NCBI RefSeq assembly: GCF_001314225.1
Contig: NZ_CP012697.1
Location: 4,030,001-4,094,000 of the forward strand
Direction: 5' to 3'
Length of the DNA stretch: 64,000 nucleotides
From: Microbacterium sp. No. 7
Lineage (GTDB): Bacteria; Actinomycetota; Actinomycetes; Actinomycetales; Microbacteriaceae
This document shows positions 23,447 through 33,088 of this stretch, one piece after another. Below the pieces are notes generated by a model that was not told where the DNA came from, did no database searches, and saw nothing but the letters and a program-made list of their open reading frames with translations. Within the stretch, counting starts at the first letter, position 1. Every line of letters starts with the position of its first letter. The position numbers and the translations under genes are program-made.

Positions 23447-25272
23447 GCTGCTCCCACCCTTCCCAGATATGCCTCGACGACCCGCGGATCGGCGACGACC
23501 TCGTCGGGCGCGCCCTCGCTGAGCACCGATCCCTGATTCATGACCACGAGCCGGTCGCTGACGCCCGCCACGAACGAGACGTGGTGATCGATCACGACGA
23601 CCGAGCGTCCCCGCTCGCGGATGGCGCGCAGCACTCCCGCCAGCTCCTCCATGTCGCTCTCGGTCAGTCCTGCGCCCGGCTCGTCGAGGAGGATCACCTC
23701 GGGGTCGAGCATGAGCGCACGGGCGATCTCGGCGAGCCGCAGGACGCCGTAGGACTGGGCGTCGGCGCGTCCGTCCGCGAACTCCCCGATGCCGACCTCC
23801 TCGAGCAGCGCCCGCGCCCGCACGCGGTGCAACGCGTCCTCGCGACGCGACGCCGGGGTGTTGACGAGCTGACGGAAGTAGCCGATGCGGTTGTGCCCCT
23901 CACCGCCGAGCACGACGTTGTCGACGAGGCTGAGGTCGGGCACGAGCGCCGGCACCTGGAAGGTGCGCGCGATGCCGGCGCGCCGGATCGCCTGCCGGGA
24001 ACGCCCCGTGACCGGCTCCCCGTTGAGGGAGACCCTCCCCTGGGTGAGGGCGACCTCGCCCGTGATCGAGTTCATCAGCGTCGTCTTCCCCGCGCCGTTG
24101 GGACCGATCAGGCCGACGATCTCGCCCAGCCTCACGTGCATCGTGACGTCGCGCACGGCATGCACGCCGCCGAAGCTCACCGACACGCCGTCGACCGCGA
24201 GAGCGACCGCTCCGGCCTCCAGCGGCCTCGCGGGCGACTCGTCGAACCGCTCGGAGAACGGGTCCACGGCCGCGGTCCGCGCCGATCGCGTCCCTTCGAG
24301 CCGCAGGCTCCTCTTGAGCTGCTTCCACAGGGCGAGGATCCAGCCGCCCACGCCGGTGCGGCCGAAGGTCATCAGCACGATCACGGCGACGCCGTACACG
24401 TACGGCTGCACGCCGCCGAGGATGATCCCGATCTCGTCCAGCCCGAGCAGCACGACGACGCCGACCACGGGACCGATGAACGTCCCGGCACCGCCGACGA
24501 CGGTCGCCAGCAGCAGCTCGATGAGACGCGGCAGGCCGAAGGCCTCGGGCGAGATGGTCAGCTGGAAGTGCGCGTAGAGCGACCCCGCCAGCCCGGCCAG
24601 GCCGGCCGACACGGCGAAGGTGAGCAGCCGGAGCTTGGCCACGCCGACGCCCACGGAGGGAAGGACCACCGGGGTCTCGCGGAGCGCGGCGAGCTTGCGG
24701 CCGATGGGCGACCGGTTCAGCTGGAGCATCAGCTCGGCGACCAGCCAGGCGGCGACCGCGCACAGCCAGAGATAGCCCATCGTCCCGCCGACGAGGCGGA
24801 TGTCGCCCAGCTGCGGCGGCTGGATCGCGAAGATGCCCGCGGCGCCTCCGGTCACGTCGGTCCACTTCATGAAGACCTCGATGAGCGTGACCGCGAAGGC
24901 GAGCGTCACCATCGCGATGAAGATGCTGCGCAGCCGCGCCGTGGGCCAGGCGATGGCCGCGCCGAGGAAGGCGGCGACGAGGATCGCGAACGGCGTCGCG
25001 AGCCAGAACGACCATCCCCACTGGTTCTCCGCGTACACGCTCGCGTACGCGCCGACGCCGTACAGCGCGACCTGGGCGAGCGAGAAGATGCCGGCGTAGC
25101 CGAACACGAGGTTGAAGCTCGCGGTGAGGATGTAGGCGATGGCTCCGGCGGTCGCCAGGTGCCGCACGTATCCGTCGCCGGACGACAGCAGGACCACGGC
25201 CACGATCACGGCCGGGATGGCCAGGTGGGGCACGATCCGCCAGATGCGGGTGCGCACGCGTGCCGCGTTCAT
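23443..25272 (-). CDS. Fused LivM-type permease and LivG-type ATPase
   Basis: 609 residues from ATG 25272, which overlaps the stop of the upstream permease gene by 4 bases. Residues 1 to about 330 form a LivM permease (LVFGYAGIFSLAQVALYGVGA, split here as LVFGYAGIFSLAQ then VALYGVGAYAS; GLAGLAGSLYAHF). Residues about 360-609 form a LivG ATPase with Walker A GPNGAGKTT, a slightly degenerate signature QSYGVLRLAEIARAL, and Walker B VILLDEPGAGL. The genes are usually separate. This is the second permease-ATPase fusion in the window. The protein sits in the inner membrane with LivH- and LivF-like partners. Confidence 0.9.
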   Translation of the reverse strand: MNAARVRTRIWRIVPHLAIPAVIVAVVLLSSGDGYVRHLATAGAIAYILTASFNLVFGYAGIFSLAQVALYGVGAYASVYAENQWGWSFWLATPFAILVAAFLGAAIAWPTARLRSIFIAMVTLAFAVTLIEVFMKWTDVTGGAAGIFAIQPPQLGDIRLVGGTMGYLWLCAVAAWLVAELMLQLNRSPIGRKLAALRETPVVLPSVGVGVAKLRLLTFAVSAGLAGLAGSLYAHFQLTISPEAFGLPRLIELLLATVVGGAGTFIGPVVGVVVLLGLDEIGIILGGVQPYVYGVAVIVLMTFGRTGVGGWILALWKQLKRSLRLEGTRSARTAAVDPFSERFDESPARPLEAGAVALAVDGVSVSFGGVHAVRDVTMHVRLGEIVGLIGPNGAGKTTLMNSITGEVALTQGRVSLNGEPVTGRSRQAIRRAGIARTFQVPALVPDLSLVDNVVLGGEGHNRIGYFRQLVNTPASRREDALHRVRARALLEEVGIGEFADGRADAQSYGVLRLAEIARALMLDPEVILLDEPGAGLTESDMEELAGVLRAIRERGRSVVVIDHHVSFVAGVSDRLVVMNQGSVLSEGAPDEVVADPRVVEAYLGRVGAA

Positions 25273-26123
25273 ACTCGCTCTCCCGTCTTCTCCAGGGTGA
25301 AGAGGCCTGCGGGCCGCACGGCCAGGCCGATGAGCAGCAGCACGAAGACCGGCGCCAGCGGCATCTGCACGTTGAACACCTGCTGGACGACGGCGGTGAC
25401 GACCGAGACGAGCACGATGCCCAGAGCCGTGGCCCGCAGGGATCCGATCCCGCCCAGCACCGCCCCCACGAGCGCCGTGACCAGGAAGGGCATCGACACG
25501 GTGTCGGCGATGCTCGCGATGCCGGCCTGCAGCACACCGGTCAGGGCGGCGCACAGGCCCGCGACGCCCCAGGCCAGCAGGTGGTAGAGCTGCGTCCTCG
25601 TGCCGTACAGCTGGGTCAGCGGCTCGTTGGCGGAGCAGGCCTCCATGCCGCGGCCGATCAGGGTGTGGTCGAGCATCAGGATGACGACCATGGTCGCGAC
25701 GGCGGCCACGACGATCGTGAGCAGCCGCTGATAGCTCAGCTCGGCGCCCAGGATCGAGATCGTCCCGCTGATCCACGGCGGCGCCGTGCGGGGCGCGGTG
25801 CCGAAGACGCGGTCGCCCGTCGCCTGAACGATCAGCGCGATGCCGAGCGTCGCGAGCGTCATCGCGACGGCGGGCAGCCCGCGCGACTTGCCCGGGAGGA
25901 CGGCGATGACGAAGGTCAGCAGGCCCAGCACGACGCCGGCCACGAGCGCCACGGCGGCGCCGACCCATCCGCCGCCGAGCGAGGCGTAGATCATGCCTCC
26001 CGCGACGCAGAGGGCGCCCGCCGCGAAGTTGATGACTCCGCCGATCCGGAACACGAGGGCGATCCCGATCGCCATGGGGCTGAGGACGGCGGCCGTCGAG
26101 AGCGCCGTGATGATCACTTGCAC
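25269..26123 (-). CDS. Branched-chain-type ABC transporter permease, LivH-like
   Basis: 284 residues from GTG 26123, with GAAGGA 6 bases upstream. LivH features: LSPMAIGIALVFRIGGVINFAAG (seen as ALVFRIGGVINFAAG), ATLGIALIVQA, and the conserved GGIGSLRATALGG-like loop near the C-terminus. First gene of the four-gene Liv-type operon (LivH, LivMG fusion, LivF, binding protein). A perfect palindrome lies about 90 bases upstream at 26209. Confidence 0.9.
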   Translation of the reverse strand: MQVIITALSTAAVLSPMAIGIALVFRIGGVINFAAGALCVAGGMIYASLGGGWVGAAVALVAGVVLGLLTFVIAVLPGKSRGLPAVAMTLATLGIALIVQATGDRVFGTAPRTAPPWISGTISILGAELSYQRLLTIVVAAVATMVVILMLDHTLIGRGMEACSANEPLTQLYGTRTQLYHLLAWGVAGLCAALTGVLQAGIASIADTVSMPFLVTALVGAVLGGIGSLRATALGIVLVSVVTAVVQQVFNVQMPLAPVFVLLLIGLAVRPAGLFTLEKTGERV

Positions 26124-26208
26124 GGTGATTCCTTCTCCATTCGCACTTCGTCGTGCTCCTCCGGGCGGTCTCGCCGTGAGGACTCTGATGGAAAAGCTTA
26201 GCCATAGA

Positions 26209-26220
26209 AGTAGCGCTACT
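26209..26220. promoter_or_regulatory. Perfect 12-base palindrome upstream of the liv-type operon
   Basis: AGTAGCGCTACT lies in the 148-base gap between the hotdog gene (ends 26272) and LivH start (26123), within a locally AT-richer stretch. It may be an operator or promoter element of the transporter operon. Confidence 0.4.
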
Positions 26221-26271
26221 GCAATTGTTTGTCCACAATCGTTATCGGAATCCGCTCCGTGGAACGAATCC

Positions 26272-27111
26272 TCACGACGCCTCGTCGACCTCGACTCTCG
26301 CCAGCATGCAGCTGCCGGCCGTGAGCAGCACACCTTCCGCGTCCACCACCTCGAGGTCCACAGAGAGGACAGATCGACTGCGTGACTTTATAAAACCGAC
26401 CACTTCTGCGCTCTCGTCCGCCACGGCCAGGGCGCGCCGGTAGTGAACGTCCAGGTCGAGGACGCGCCAGCGCGCCCCGGCGCCGACGGCGGCGGCGAGG
26501 TCCTCCGCGACGCACACCAGCGCCGCCGCCTGCACGCCGCCGTGCACGACGTCGGAGGGATTGGCGAATCGTCGCGAGCGGGGCAGCGCCCAGACGACGC
26601 GCTCCGCCTGGGCATGGCCCCGCGGGGCCATGCCCAGCACGCGGGTCAGGCACCCGTCCGACGGCGCGGATCCCGAGGATGCGAGCCCCGCGGGAGGCTG
26701 ACGCTCGCCCCGGAAGATCTTGAACCGGCCCGACACGAGGGCGACCGAACGGCCCGCCGCGTCATGCACGCGCCCGTGCACCAGCGCAACGTCGCCCGTG
26801 ACATCGACCAGCTGCGCGCTCCCCGCCAGCGCTCCGACGCCCGCGAGCACGGTCGCCGTCCACTCGGAACGGAGCGAGAGCGTCACACACGACCAGCCCG
26901 GCCCCAGCGCCGCGAGAAGGGCGCGGCCGAGGAGCAGATCCGACAGGGTCGTGGACCACCCCAGGCCCCGCGCGTCGTCCGGCACCACGGCGATGCCGGA
27001 GGCCCCCGTCGGGCCCGCCGCGGTGATCCGCACGCCCAGGGAGACCTCGGCGGGGTTCGGCCGCCAGCCCCCCAGGGCGTCGTCCCACGGCGACGCTCCC
27101 GCGGCGGTCAC
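26272..27111 (-). CDS. Double-hotdog thioesterase-like protein (PaaI-type)
   Basis: 279 residues from GTG 27111; no strong ribosome site, 35 bases after the ligase gene, so translation may depend on the upstream gene. The C-terminal half has the hotdog thioesterase signature ANPSDVVHGGVQAAALV, and the N-terminal half looks like a second hotdog. The family hydrolyses acyl- or aroyl-CoA thioesters and often removes dead-end CoA esters. A paralogue with the same layout is at 36842-37660. Together with the AliA-like ligase it may balance CoA loading of the pathway acid. Confidence 0.75.
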   Translation of the reverse strand: MTAAGASPWDDALGGWRPNPAEVSLGVRITAAGPTGASGIAVVPDDARGLGWSTTLSDLLLGRALLAALGPGWSCVTLSLRSEWTATVLAGVGALAGSAQLVDVTGDVALVHGRVHDAAGRSVALVSGRFKIFRGERQPPAGLASSGSAPSDGCLTRVLGMAPRGHAQAERVVWALPRSRRFANPSDVVHGGVQAAALVCVAEDLAAAVGAGARWRVLDLDVHYRRALAVADESAEVVGFIKSRSRSVLSVDLEVVDAEGVLLTAGSCMLARVEVDEAS

Positions 27112-27145
27112 CGGCCCGGCCGCATCGCCGCGCGCGGCCGGCTCG

Positions 27146-28897
27146 TCACGCCGGCGCCTCCGCGCGCGGCACGGTGCGGGCGGCCTCGAACGCGCGTGCG
27201 CCCTCCGGGGGCGCGCCTCCGTCGCCGACCGCCGCACGCAGCAGGAACTTCTGGATCTTGCCCGACGGCGTGCGCGGCATCTCGTCCACGACCCAGAGGA
27301 ACTCGGGCCAGTACTGCGTCGCCATGCCGGCATCCGCGAGGTGGGCGACGAGATCGGCCAGGCTCGGCGGCGGGCCCGCGACGACGAGCACGGCGCAGCC
27401 GCGCTCCCCCATCCGCGGATCGGGGACGCCGACGACCGCGGCCTCCTGCACGCCCGGGTACTCCAGCAGCAGGTTCTCGACCTCGACGACGGGGATGTTC
27501 TCTCCCCCGCGGATGATGATGTCCTTCGAACGGCCCGTGATGCGGACCAGGTCCTCCTCCACCCAGGTCCCCAGGTCGCCCGTGTCGAACCACCCGTCCT
27601 CGTCGACGACGTCGTCGTACAGGTCCTGGCGCCCCAGGTAGCCGACGAACACGCTCGGCCCTCGCGCGATCAGGCGCCCTTCGACGCCGAGGCCGACGGC
27701 ACGTCCCCACTCGTCGACGATCTTCAGCTCCATGTACGGCGTGCGGCGCCCGTCGCTGGCCGCGACCGTCTCGACGTCGTCGGCCGGGCCGTGCACGGTC
27801 ACGCCGCCGCACTCCGACGTGCCCCACTGCGCCATGAGCTTGGCGCCGAGCACGTTCTGCGCCCGTGCCGAGAGCGTGCGGGGGATCGGCGCGCCGGCGC
27901 ACACGAAGTGCCGGAAGGTCGTCAGCGAGCGCGGCGAGCGCTCCTGCTCGGCGATCGCGTCGACGACGAACGGCGTCGCACCGATCGTCCACGTGATCGA
28001 CTGCTCCTCCACGGCCTCCAGGAACCGCGCCGGATCCCAGACGTCCTGGAACACGGCGGTCATCCCGCGCGAGAGCGGTTGCAGCAGCCCCCAGAGGAAG
28101 CCGGTGAGGTGGCCCATCGGCGATGCCATGAACGACACGTCGCGGTCGTCGAGACCGAGGCTGTCGAACATCGCGCGCCCGGCCGACCAGAGCGTGTCGT
28201 ACGTGTGCAGCGTGCCCTTCGGCTCGCCGGTCGTCCCCGAGGTGTACATGAGCGACGCGACCTCGTCGCCCCGCCGCGCCCGCGGCACGGGCGACCCCGC
28301 CCCCGGCAGGCCGGTGCGCAGCAGGCCCTCGAACGCCAGCTCGTCGCCGAGGCGCCCCTCGCCGCCGACCACGACGACGTGCTCGAGCGCGGGCAGCGCG
28401 GGGCGCAGCTCCCGGGCCAGCCCGAGATGGTCGAACCCGCGGAACGAGGCCGGCACGAAGAGCACCTTGGACGCCGCACGGCCGAGCATGAACTCCAGCT
28501 CGCGGCGACGCAGGATCGTCACGAGCGGATTCACCACGGCGCCCGCGCGCATCGCGGCGAGCACGGCGACGGCGCACTCCCAGCCGCTGGCGAGCTGCAG
28601 CGAGACGACGTCGCCCCGCCCGACGCCGAGATCCGCCAGCGCCTGGGCCAGGCGGTCCGCCGCCTCGCCGAGCTGTCGGTAGGTGAACGAGTCCGGCTGC
28701 TCCGCGCCCTGCCGGTAGCAGACGAGCGCGGTGCGGTCGGGCGTCGCGTCGACGAAGGCGAAGATGTCGTCGACGATCGTCCGATCGCGCCAGTCGCCGC
28801 GCGCGCGGTAGTGCGCGGCGCGGTCGGGCGCGGGAAGACGGATGCCGGCGAAGGGGTCGGCGATCGCCTCGCCGCGGGCGGTTCCCCGATGGGACAT
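27146..28897 (-). CDS. Acyl-CoA ligase (AMP-binding), AliA/cyclohexanecarboxylate-CoA ligase-like
   Basis: 583 residues, ATG with AAGGAG 7 bases upstream. ANL-family motifs: A3 YTSGTTGEPKG, A5 QWGTSECGG, A7 GWFDTGDLG, hinge ITGRSKDIIIRGGENI, and the C-terminal catalytic lysine in PRTPSGKIQKF. Activates a carboxylic acid with ATP and CoA. Best match from memory is the AliA group acting on cyclohexanecarboxylate and other alicyclic or short branched acids, but side-chain specificity cannot be read. It is clearly paralogous to the ligase at 34034-35719 (shared GHLTGF and ATPF segments). Same strand and short spacing put it in one unit with the molybdoenzyme upstream. Confidence 0.88.
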   Translation of the reverse strand: MSHRGTARGEAIADPFAGIRLPAPDRAAHYRARGDWRDRTIVDDIFAFVDATPDRTALVCYRQGAEQPDSFTYRQLGEAADRLAQALADLGVGRGDVVSLQLASGWECAVAVLAAMRAGAVVNPLVTILRRRELEFMLGRAASKVLFVPASFRGFDHLGLARELRPALPALEHVVVVGGEGRLGDELAFEGLLRTGLPGAGSPVPRARRGDEVASLMYTSGTTGEPKGTLHTYDTLWSAGRAMFDSLGLDDRDVSFMASPMGHLTGFLWGLLQPLSRGMTAVFQDVWDPARFLEAVEEQSITWTIGATPFVVDAIAEQERSPRSLTTFRHFVCAGAPIPRTLSARAQNVLGAKLMAQWGTSECGGVTVHGPADDVETVAASDGRRTPYMELKIVDEWGRAVGLGVEGRLIARGPSVFVGYLGRQDLYDDVVDEDGWFDTGDLGTWVEEDLVRITGRSKDIIIRGGENIPVVEVENLLLEYPGVQEAAVVGVPDPRMGERGCAVLVVAGPPPSLADLVAHLADAGMATQYWPEFLWVVDEMPRTPSGKIQKFLLRAAVGDGGAPPEGARAFEAARTVPRAEAPA

Positions 28898-28963
28898 GGA
28901 CTCTCCTTGTGTGGGTGCGTGTCGGCGCCGCCATCGGCATCGATGCGACGCGCCTGAGAACGG

Positions 28964-31252
28964 CTAGGCCGTGCGGTCGTCGGCCGCGAGCGCGAGCGCC
29001 GCCGGGTGCGGACTCCGCACGGGCTGCACCACGACGGGGATGCCGCTGAGGATCGCGTTCCACGACGGCACGTCGACCTGCTGCTCGTCGGCCAGCACGT
29101 TCGAGTTGGATCCCGGGCGCGCCGTCGCCGTCTCCATGTGCACGCCCTCGGTCGAGTGGAGCCATCCGTGCGGAAGGCTGACGGCGCCCCGCGGCATCCG
29201 GTCGGTCACCTCGACGAGCACCTCCAGCTCGCCGGCCGCGCTCGACACGCGCGTCGTGTCGCCCGTCTCCAGGCCGCGCTCGGCGGCGTCCTGCGGGCTG
29301 ATCCGCAGCGTCGACCGCGTGCGGCCGGTCATGAGCGAGGGCATGTTGTGGATCCACGAGTTGTTCGATCGCAGCGCCCGCCGGCCCATCAGCAGGAGCC
29401 CCGACGGCGGCCCCTCGTCGATCTCGCGCTGCAGGCGCGGGATGTCGTCGACGATGAGCGCCGGGGCGATGTCGATGAGCCCGTCCTCGGTGCGCAGCAC
29501 CTCGGGCAGGCGCGGCTGCAGCGGCCCGAGGTCGATCCCGTGGGGATTCGCCTCCAGCTGTGCGAGCGTCAGCCCGTCGGGCACCTCGCCGAAGCGGTCT
29601 CCGAACGGGCCGACGCGCAGCAGGAAGTCGAGCACGCGCTCGGGGCCGACGCGGGGGCTGAGCATCGCGACGATCTCCTCGGGATCGCGACCGGCGATGC
29701 GGGAGAACGGCGAGCGCAGCTCGGAGCGGATCATGCCGCGGATGAAGCCCTCGTCGATCTCGTGGACGGGCGCCCCGGAGCCGTCGAACACCGCCGCGAG
29801 GCGGCACATGATCTCCCACTCGTCGAGCGCGTTCGGGCCCTTCTCCACGGCGGCGGGGCTGTAGTTGGCGAAGTTGCGGACCGACCACATCGTGAAGTGC
29901 GTGTCGTAGTGCGACCTCTCCAGCGGCGACAGCGCCGGAAGGATGACGTGGGCGAAGCGCGTGCTGTTGTTGATGTACGGGTCGATGGCCACGAGCGCGT
30001 CCAGCGTGGGCAGCGCCGCCTCCATGCGGCGGGAGTTCGGGGTGGAGACGACGGGGTTGCCGCTGATGAGCAGCAGCCCGCGGTAGCGGCCGGGTCCCGG
30101 CGTGTCGATCTCCTCGGCCAGGCACGACGTGGGGAACTCGCCGAACAGCTCGGGGGCCTGGCGCACGCGGGTGCGGAACCGCCCGATCCGCGTGGGTCCG
30201 CCGAAGCGGGGCTCCCCCCTCGTGTTCGCCATCCCCGACGCCGGCTGGGGGAACATCGCCCCGCCCGGACGGTCGAGGTTGCCGGTGAGGACGTTGAGCA
30301 CGTCGATCGCCCACGACGAGATGGTGCCGAAGCGCGTCGTGCACGTGCCGATGCGGCCGTAGACGACGCCGGAGGGCGACGCGGCGAACGCGCGCGTCAG
30401 CTCGCGCACCGTGGACGCCGCGATCCCCGTGTACGCCTCGAGCCGCTCGGGCCGGAACGGCGCGACGACGCGCTCGAGGACGTCCATCCCGCGCAGGTAG
30501 GCGCCCGCGGCCCCTGTGTCGACGAGCGACTCGTCGAACAGCACGCACGCCATCGACAGCAGGAGCGCGGCGTCGGTGCCGACGCGCGGGCGCAGGTGCT
30601 GCGTGGCCACCTCGGCCGTCCGGGTGCGCACGGGGTCGACGACGACGAGGGTGCCGCCCCGCTCCTTGAGGGCGCGCAGGCGGCGCGGCCAGCCGGGGGC
30701 GGTGGCGAGGCTGCCGTTGGACTCCATGGGGTTGGCCCCGAGCATGATCATGAACATCGTGCGATCGATGTCCGGCACGGCGAGCGTGTAGCGGTCTCCG
30801 AACAGGAGGCCGTTGGACAGGTCCTTCGGCCGCTGGTCGAGCGTGGACGCGCTGTAGAGGTTGGGGGTGTTGAGGGCCTTCACGACGGCGCGCGTGAACA
30901 GCAGTCCCGCGAGGTTGTGCCCGATCGGGTTGCCCATGTAGATCGCGGTCGCGTGCGGCCCGTCCTCGTCGAGGATGGGGCGGAAGAGCTCGGAGACGCT
31001 ATCGAACGCCTCGTCCCAGGAGGCCTCGCGGAAGTCGGAGCCCTCGCGCACGAGCGGCACGCGGAGCCAGTCGGGGTCGTCGAGCATCTCGCCGAGCGTG
31101 GCGCCCTTGGGGCACATGAAGCCCCGGGACATGACGTCGTCGACGTCGCCGCGCGTGCGGAGCACGCGATCGCCCTCCATCGTGATCGACAGCCCGCAGG
31201 TCGACTCGCAGATCGGGCACGTGCGGGTGACGGTGCGCAGGCCGGCGGTCAT
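28964..31252 (-). CDS. Molybdopterin-dependent oxidoreductase (formate dehydrogenase/DMSO-reductase superfamily)
   Basis: 762 residues from ATG 31252, which overlaps the upstream reductase stop by 4 bases; the frame is open further upstream only as read-through. The N-terminal 4Fe-4S site is CPICESTC plus a later C in FMCPKG. The bis-MGD binding regions (MGNPIGHN, LGANPMESNG, LLISGNPVVSTPN) and the C-terminal MopB domain (LPHGWLHSTEG) are present. In the region where the Mo ligand normally lies the sequence is STLDQRPKD, with no Cys or Sec, so a formate dehydrogenase role is not supported; Asp could be the ligand. No twin-arginine signal, so it is cytoplasmic. Electrons probably pass to the ferredoxin/FAD protein encoded just upstream. 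Substrate unknown. Confidence 0.87.
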   Translation of the reverse strand: MTAGLRTVTRTCPICESTCGLSITMEGDRVLRTRGDVDDVMSRGFMCPKGATLGEMLDDPDWLRVPLVREGSDFREASWDEAFDSVSELFRPILDEDGPHATAIYMGNPIGHNLAGLLFTRAVVKALNTPNLYSASTLDQRPKDLSNGLLFGDRYTLAVPDIDRTMFMIMLGANPMESNGSLATAPGWPRRLRALKERGGTLVVVDPVRTRTAEVATQHLRPRVGTDAALLLSMACVLFDESLVDTGAAGAYLRGMDVLERVVAPFRPERLEAYTGIAASTVRELTRAFAASPSGVVYGRIGTCTTRFGTISSWAIDVLNVLTGNLDRPGGAMFPQPASGMANTRGEPRFGGPTRIGRFRTRVRQAPELFGEFPTSCLAEEIDTPGPGRYRGLLLISGNPVVSTPNSRRMEAALPTLDALVAIDPYINNSTRFAHVILPALSPLERSHYDTHFTMWSVRNFANYSPAAVEKGPNALDEWEIMCRLAAVFDGSGAPVHEIDEGFIRGMIRSELRSPFSRIAGRDPEEIVAMLSPRVGPERVLDFLLRVGPFGDRFGEVPDGLTLAQLEANPHGIDLGPLQPRLPEVLRTEDGLIDIAPALIVDDIPRLQREIDEGPPSGLLLMGRRALRSNNSWIHNMPSLMTGRTRSTLRISPQDAAERGLETGDTTRVSSAAGELEVLVEVTDRMPRGAVSLPHGWLHSTEGVHMETATARPGSNSNVLADEQQVDVPSWNAILSGIPVVVQPVRSPHPAALALAADDRTA

Positions 31253-32934
31253 GACCCGTCGCCGCCCAGTCCGATCTCGACGAGCCGCGAGCGGTCGGCC
31301 ACCTTGGCGCGCGGGCGGCCGAGGCGCCGGCCGCTGAGCAGCTCGTACTCGTCGATCCGGCGCCATCCGTCCCAGTCGTACAGCGCCGGCTGGCGTCGGC
31401 GCAGGAGCGTGTCGACGTCGTCGGCCGATCGCGTCGGGTCGGCGAGCCGATCGGCGCGGTGGTCGTCGAGCAGCGCGGCGACCGTGTCGCTCGCGCACTG
31501 CTTGTTCGTGCCGAGCACGCCCGAGGGACCGCGCTTGATCCAGCCCACGGTGTACATCCCGCGCACGGGCGCGCCGCTCGGCGGCTCGACGATCCTCGCA
31601 CCGTCGTTGGGCAGGATGCCGCGCGCCTCGTCGAACGGCAGCCCTTCGATGGGGATGCCGCGGTAGCCGACCGCCCGGAGCACGAGGCCCGTCGGGATCC
31701 GCTCCAGGACGCCGGTGGACTCGGTCTGCGTCTGCTCGCCGGCATCCGCCGATCGCGTGCGCTCGATCTCGATGGCCTCGACGCGGTCGTCGCCCAGCAC
31801 CCGCACCGGCGCGGAGAAGAAGCGGAGGCGGATGGTGCGGTCGGCGTCGCCCCAGTCCCGCGCGGCGTACTCGCTGAGCAGCTCGTACTTGAGCCGCGGC
31901 GCGAACGACTCGCCGAGGAGCCGTCGCTCGTTGGGGGTCAGCTCCAGATCGGCGGGGTCGACGGCGACGCGCAGGCCGGGGATCGACCCCAGGGCCCGGA
32001 GCTCGGGCGACGTGAACGCGGCGTGCAGGGGACCGCGACGCGCGAGGAGCACGACCTCGCGCACCGATCCGGCGGTCAGCGCCCGCACGGCGTGCTCGGC
32101 CGCGTCGGAGTGCTGCAGCTGCGCGGGCGAGGCGGTGAGCATGCGCGCGACGTCCATCGCGACGTTGCCGTTGCCGACGATGACGGCCCGCGGCGTCGTC
32201 AGGTCGAACCGCGCGTCGGCGGCGTCGGGGTGCGCGTTGTACCAGGCCACGAAGGCGGTCGCGGGGTGGCTGCCCGGCAGGTCCTCGCCGGGGATGCCGA
32301 GGGCGCGCGAGCTGGAGGCGCCGGTCGCGAAGATCACGGCGTGATAGCTCTCGGCCAGCTCGGCGACGGAGACGTGCGTGCCCACCTCGACATTGAAGAA
32401 GAACCTCAGCCGCGGATCGCGGGCGTGCTCGGCGAACCGCTCCGCGACGGCCTTGGTGTGCAGGTGGTCGGGGGCGATGCCGGCCCGCGCGAGGCCCCAC
32501 GGCGTGGGGAGCCGATCGAAGAAGTCGACGCGGAGGGCGGAGCCGCCGCGCTCGAGCAGCTCCAGCGCGGCGTAGCAGCCGGAGGGCCCCGAGCCGATGA
32601 CCGCGACGCGGAGCTCCTCGGTCCGCGCGACGGCGGGCTTGCCCACCTCGCGGCGGGGCACCTCGCCGAGCGCCGGCCAGGCGGTCTCGAAGAAGTCGGC
32701 GTTGACCTTCGCGTAGTCGGCCAGGTCGTCGGGCAGGTTGTGATCGGCGTAGATCGCCCCGACGGGGCACTCCACGACGCAGCTCCCGCAGTCGATGCAC
32801 GTGTTCGGGTCGATGTAGAGCATCTCGGTCGAGCCGGCGCGCCGCTCGGCCGGGGTGGGGTGGATGCAGTCGACGGGGCAGACGACAGTGCACGCAGTAT
32901 CGTTGCAGCACGACTGAGTGATCACATGTGGCAT
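31249..32934 (-). CDS. Ferredoxin-fused NADPH:ferredoxin reductase, FprB-like
   Basis: 561 residues from ATG 32934 (GGAGG 8 bases upstream). The N-terminal 100 residues form a two-cluster ferredoxin (CCNDTACTVVCPVDC and CIDCGSCVVECP). A glutathione-reductase-fold FAD/NADP part follows, with GSGPSGCYAALELL near residue 120, VGNGNVAMDVARML in the NADP site, and the C-terminal TVGWIKRGPSGVLGTNK motif typical of adrenodoxin-reductase-like FprA/FprB proteins. It shuttles electrons between NADP(H) and iron-sulfur or molybdenum partners. Overlap of the next gene by 4 bases makes it the likely redox partner of the molybdoenzyme. First gene of the minus-strand unit, divergent from the PaaX-family regulator. 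Confidence 0.9.
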   Translation of the reverse strand: MPHVITQSCCNDTACTVVCPVDCIHPTPAERRAGSTEMLYIDPNTCIDCGSCVVECPVGAIYADHNLPDDLADYAKVNADFFETAWPALGEVPRREVGKPAVARTEELRVAVIGSGPSGCYAALELLERGGSALRVDFFDRLPTPWGLARAGIAPDHLHTKAVAERFAEHARDPRLRFFFNVEVGTHVSVAELAESYHAVIFATGASSSRALGIPGEDLPGSHPATAFVAWYNAHPDAADARFDLTTPRAVIVGNGNVAMDVARMLTASPAQLQHSDAAEHAVRALTAGSVREVVLLARRGPLHAAFTSPELRALGSIPGLRVAVDPADLELTPNERRLLGESFAPRLKYELLSEYAARDWGDADRTIRLRFFSAPVRVLGDDRVEAIEIERTRSADAGEQTQTESTGVLERIPTGLVLRAVGYRGIPIEGLPFDEARGILPNDGARIVEPPSGAPVRGMYTVGWIKRGPSGVLGTNKQCASDTVAALLDDHRADRLADPTRSADDVDTLLRRRQPALYDWDGWRRIDEYELLSGRRLGRPRAKVADRSRLVEIGLGGDGS

Positions 32935-33052
32935 CCGGGTCGCCTCCGCGCGTCGTTGTCCAGGGCATCCTCGCCGTTCGTAGGGAACATCGCCCTGCGA
33001 TCGGTGTGCGATCGCCGGGCGATCGTCGCGACTCGGCGGCGAGATGCCCTTC

Positions 33053-33066
33053 ATTATTGCCATAAT
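33053..33066. promoter_or_regulatory. Inverted repeat in the PaaX/reductase divergent promoter
   Basis: ATTAT-N4-ATAAT in an AT-rich patch of an otherwise very GC-rich 207-base gap; may be a promoter core or operator. Confidence 0.35.
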
Positions 33067-33088
33067 TACAGCGGTACGCAACCATGAT

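Noticed and set aside
23443-26238. A LivM-LivG protein with a further 320-residue N-terminal part
   Set aside because: The extra part is the alternative frame of the LivH gene; ATG 25272 with an ATGA overlap is the start.
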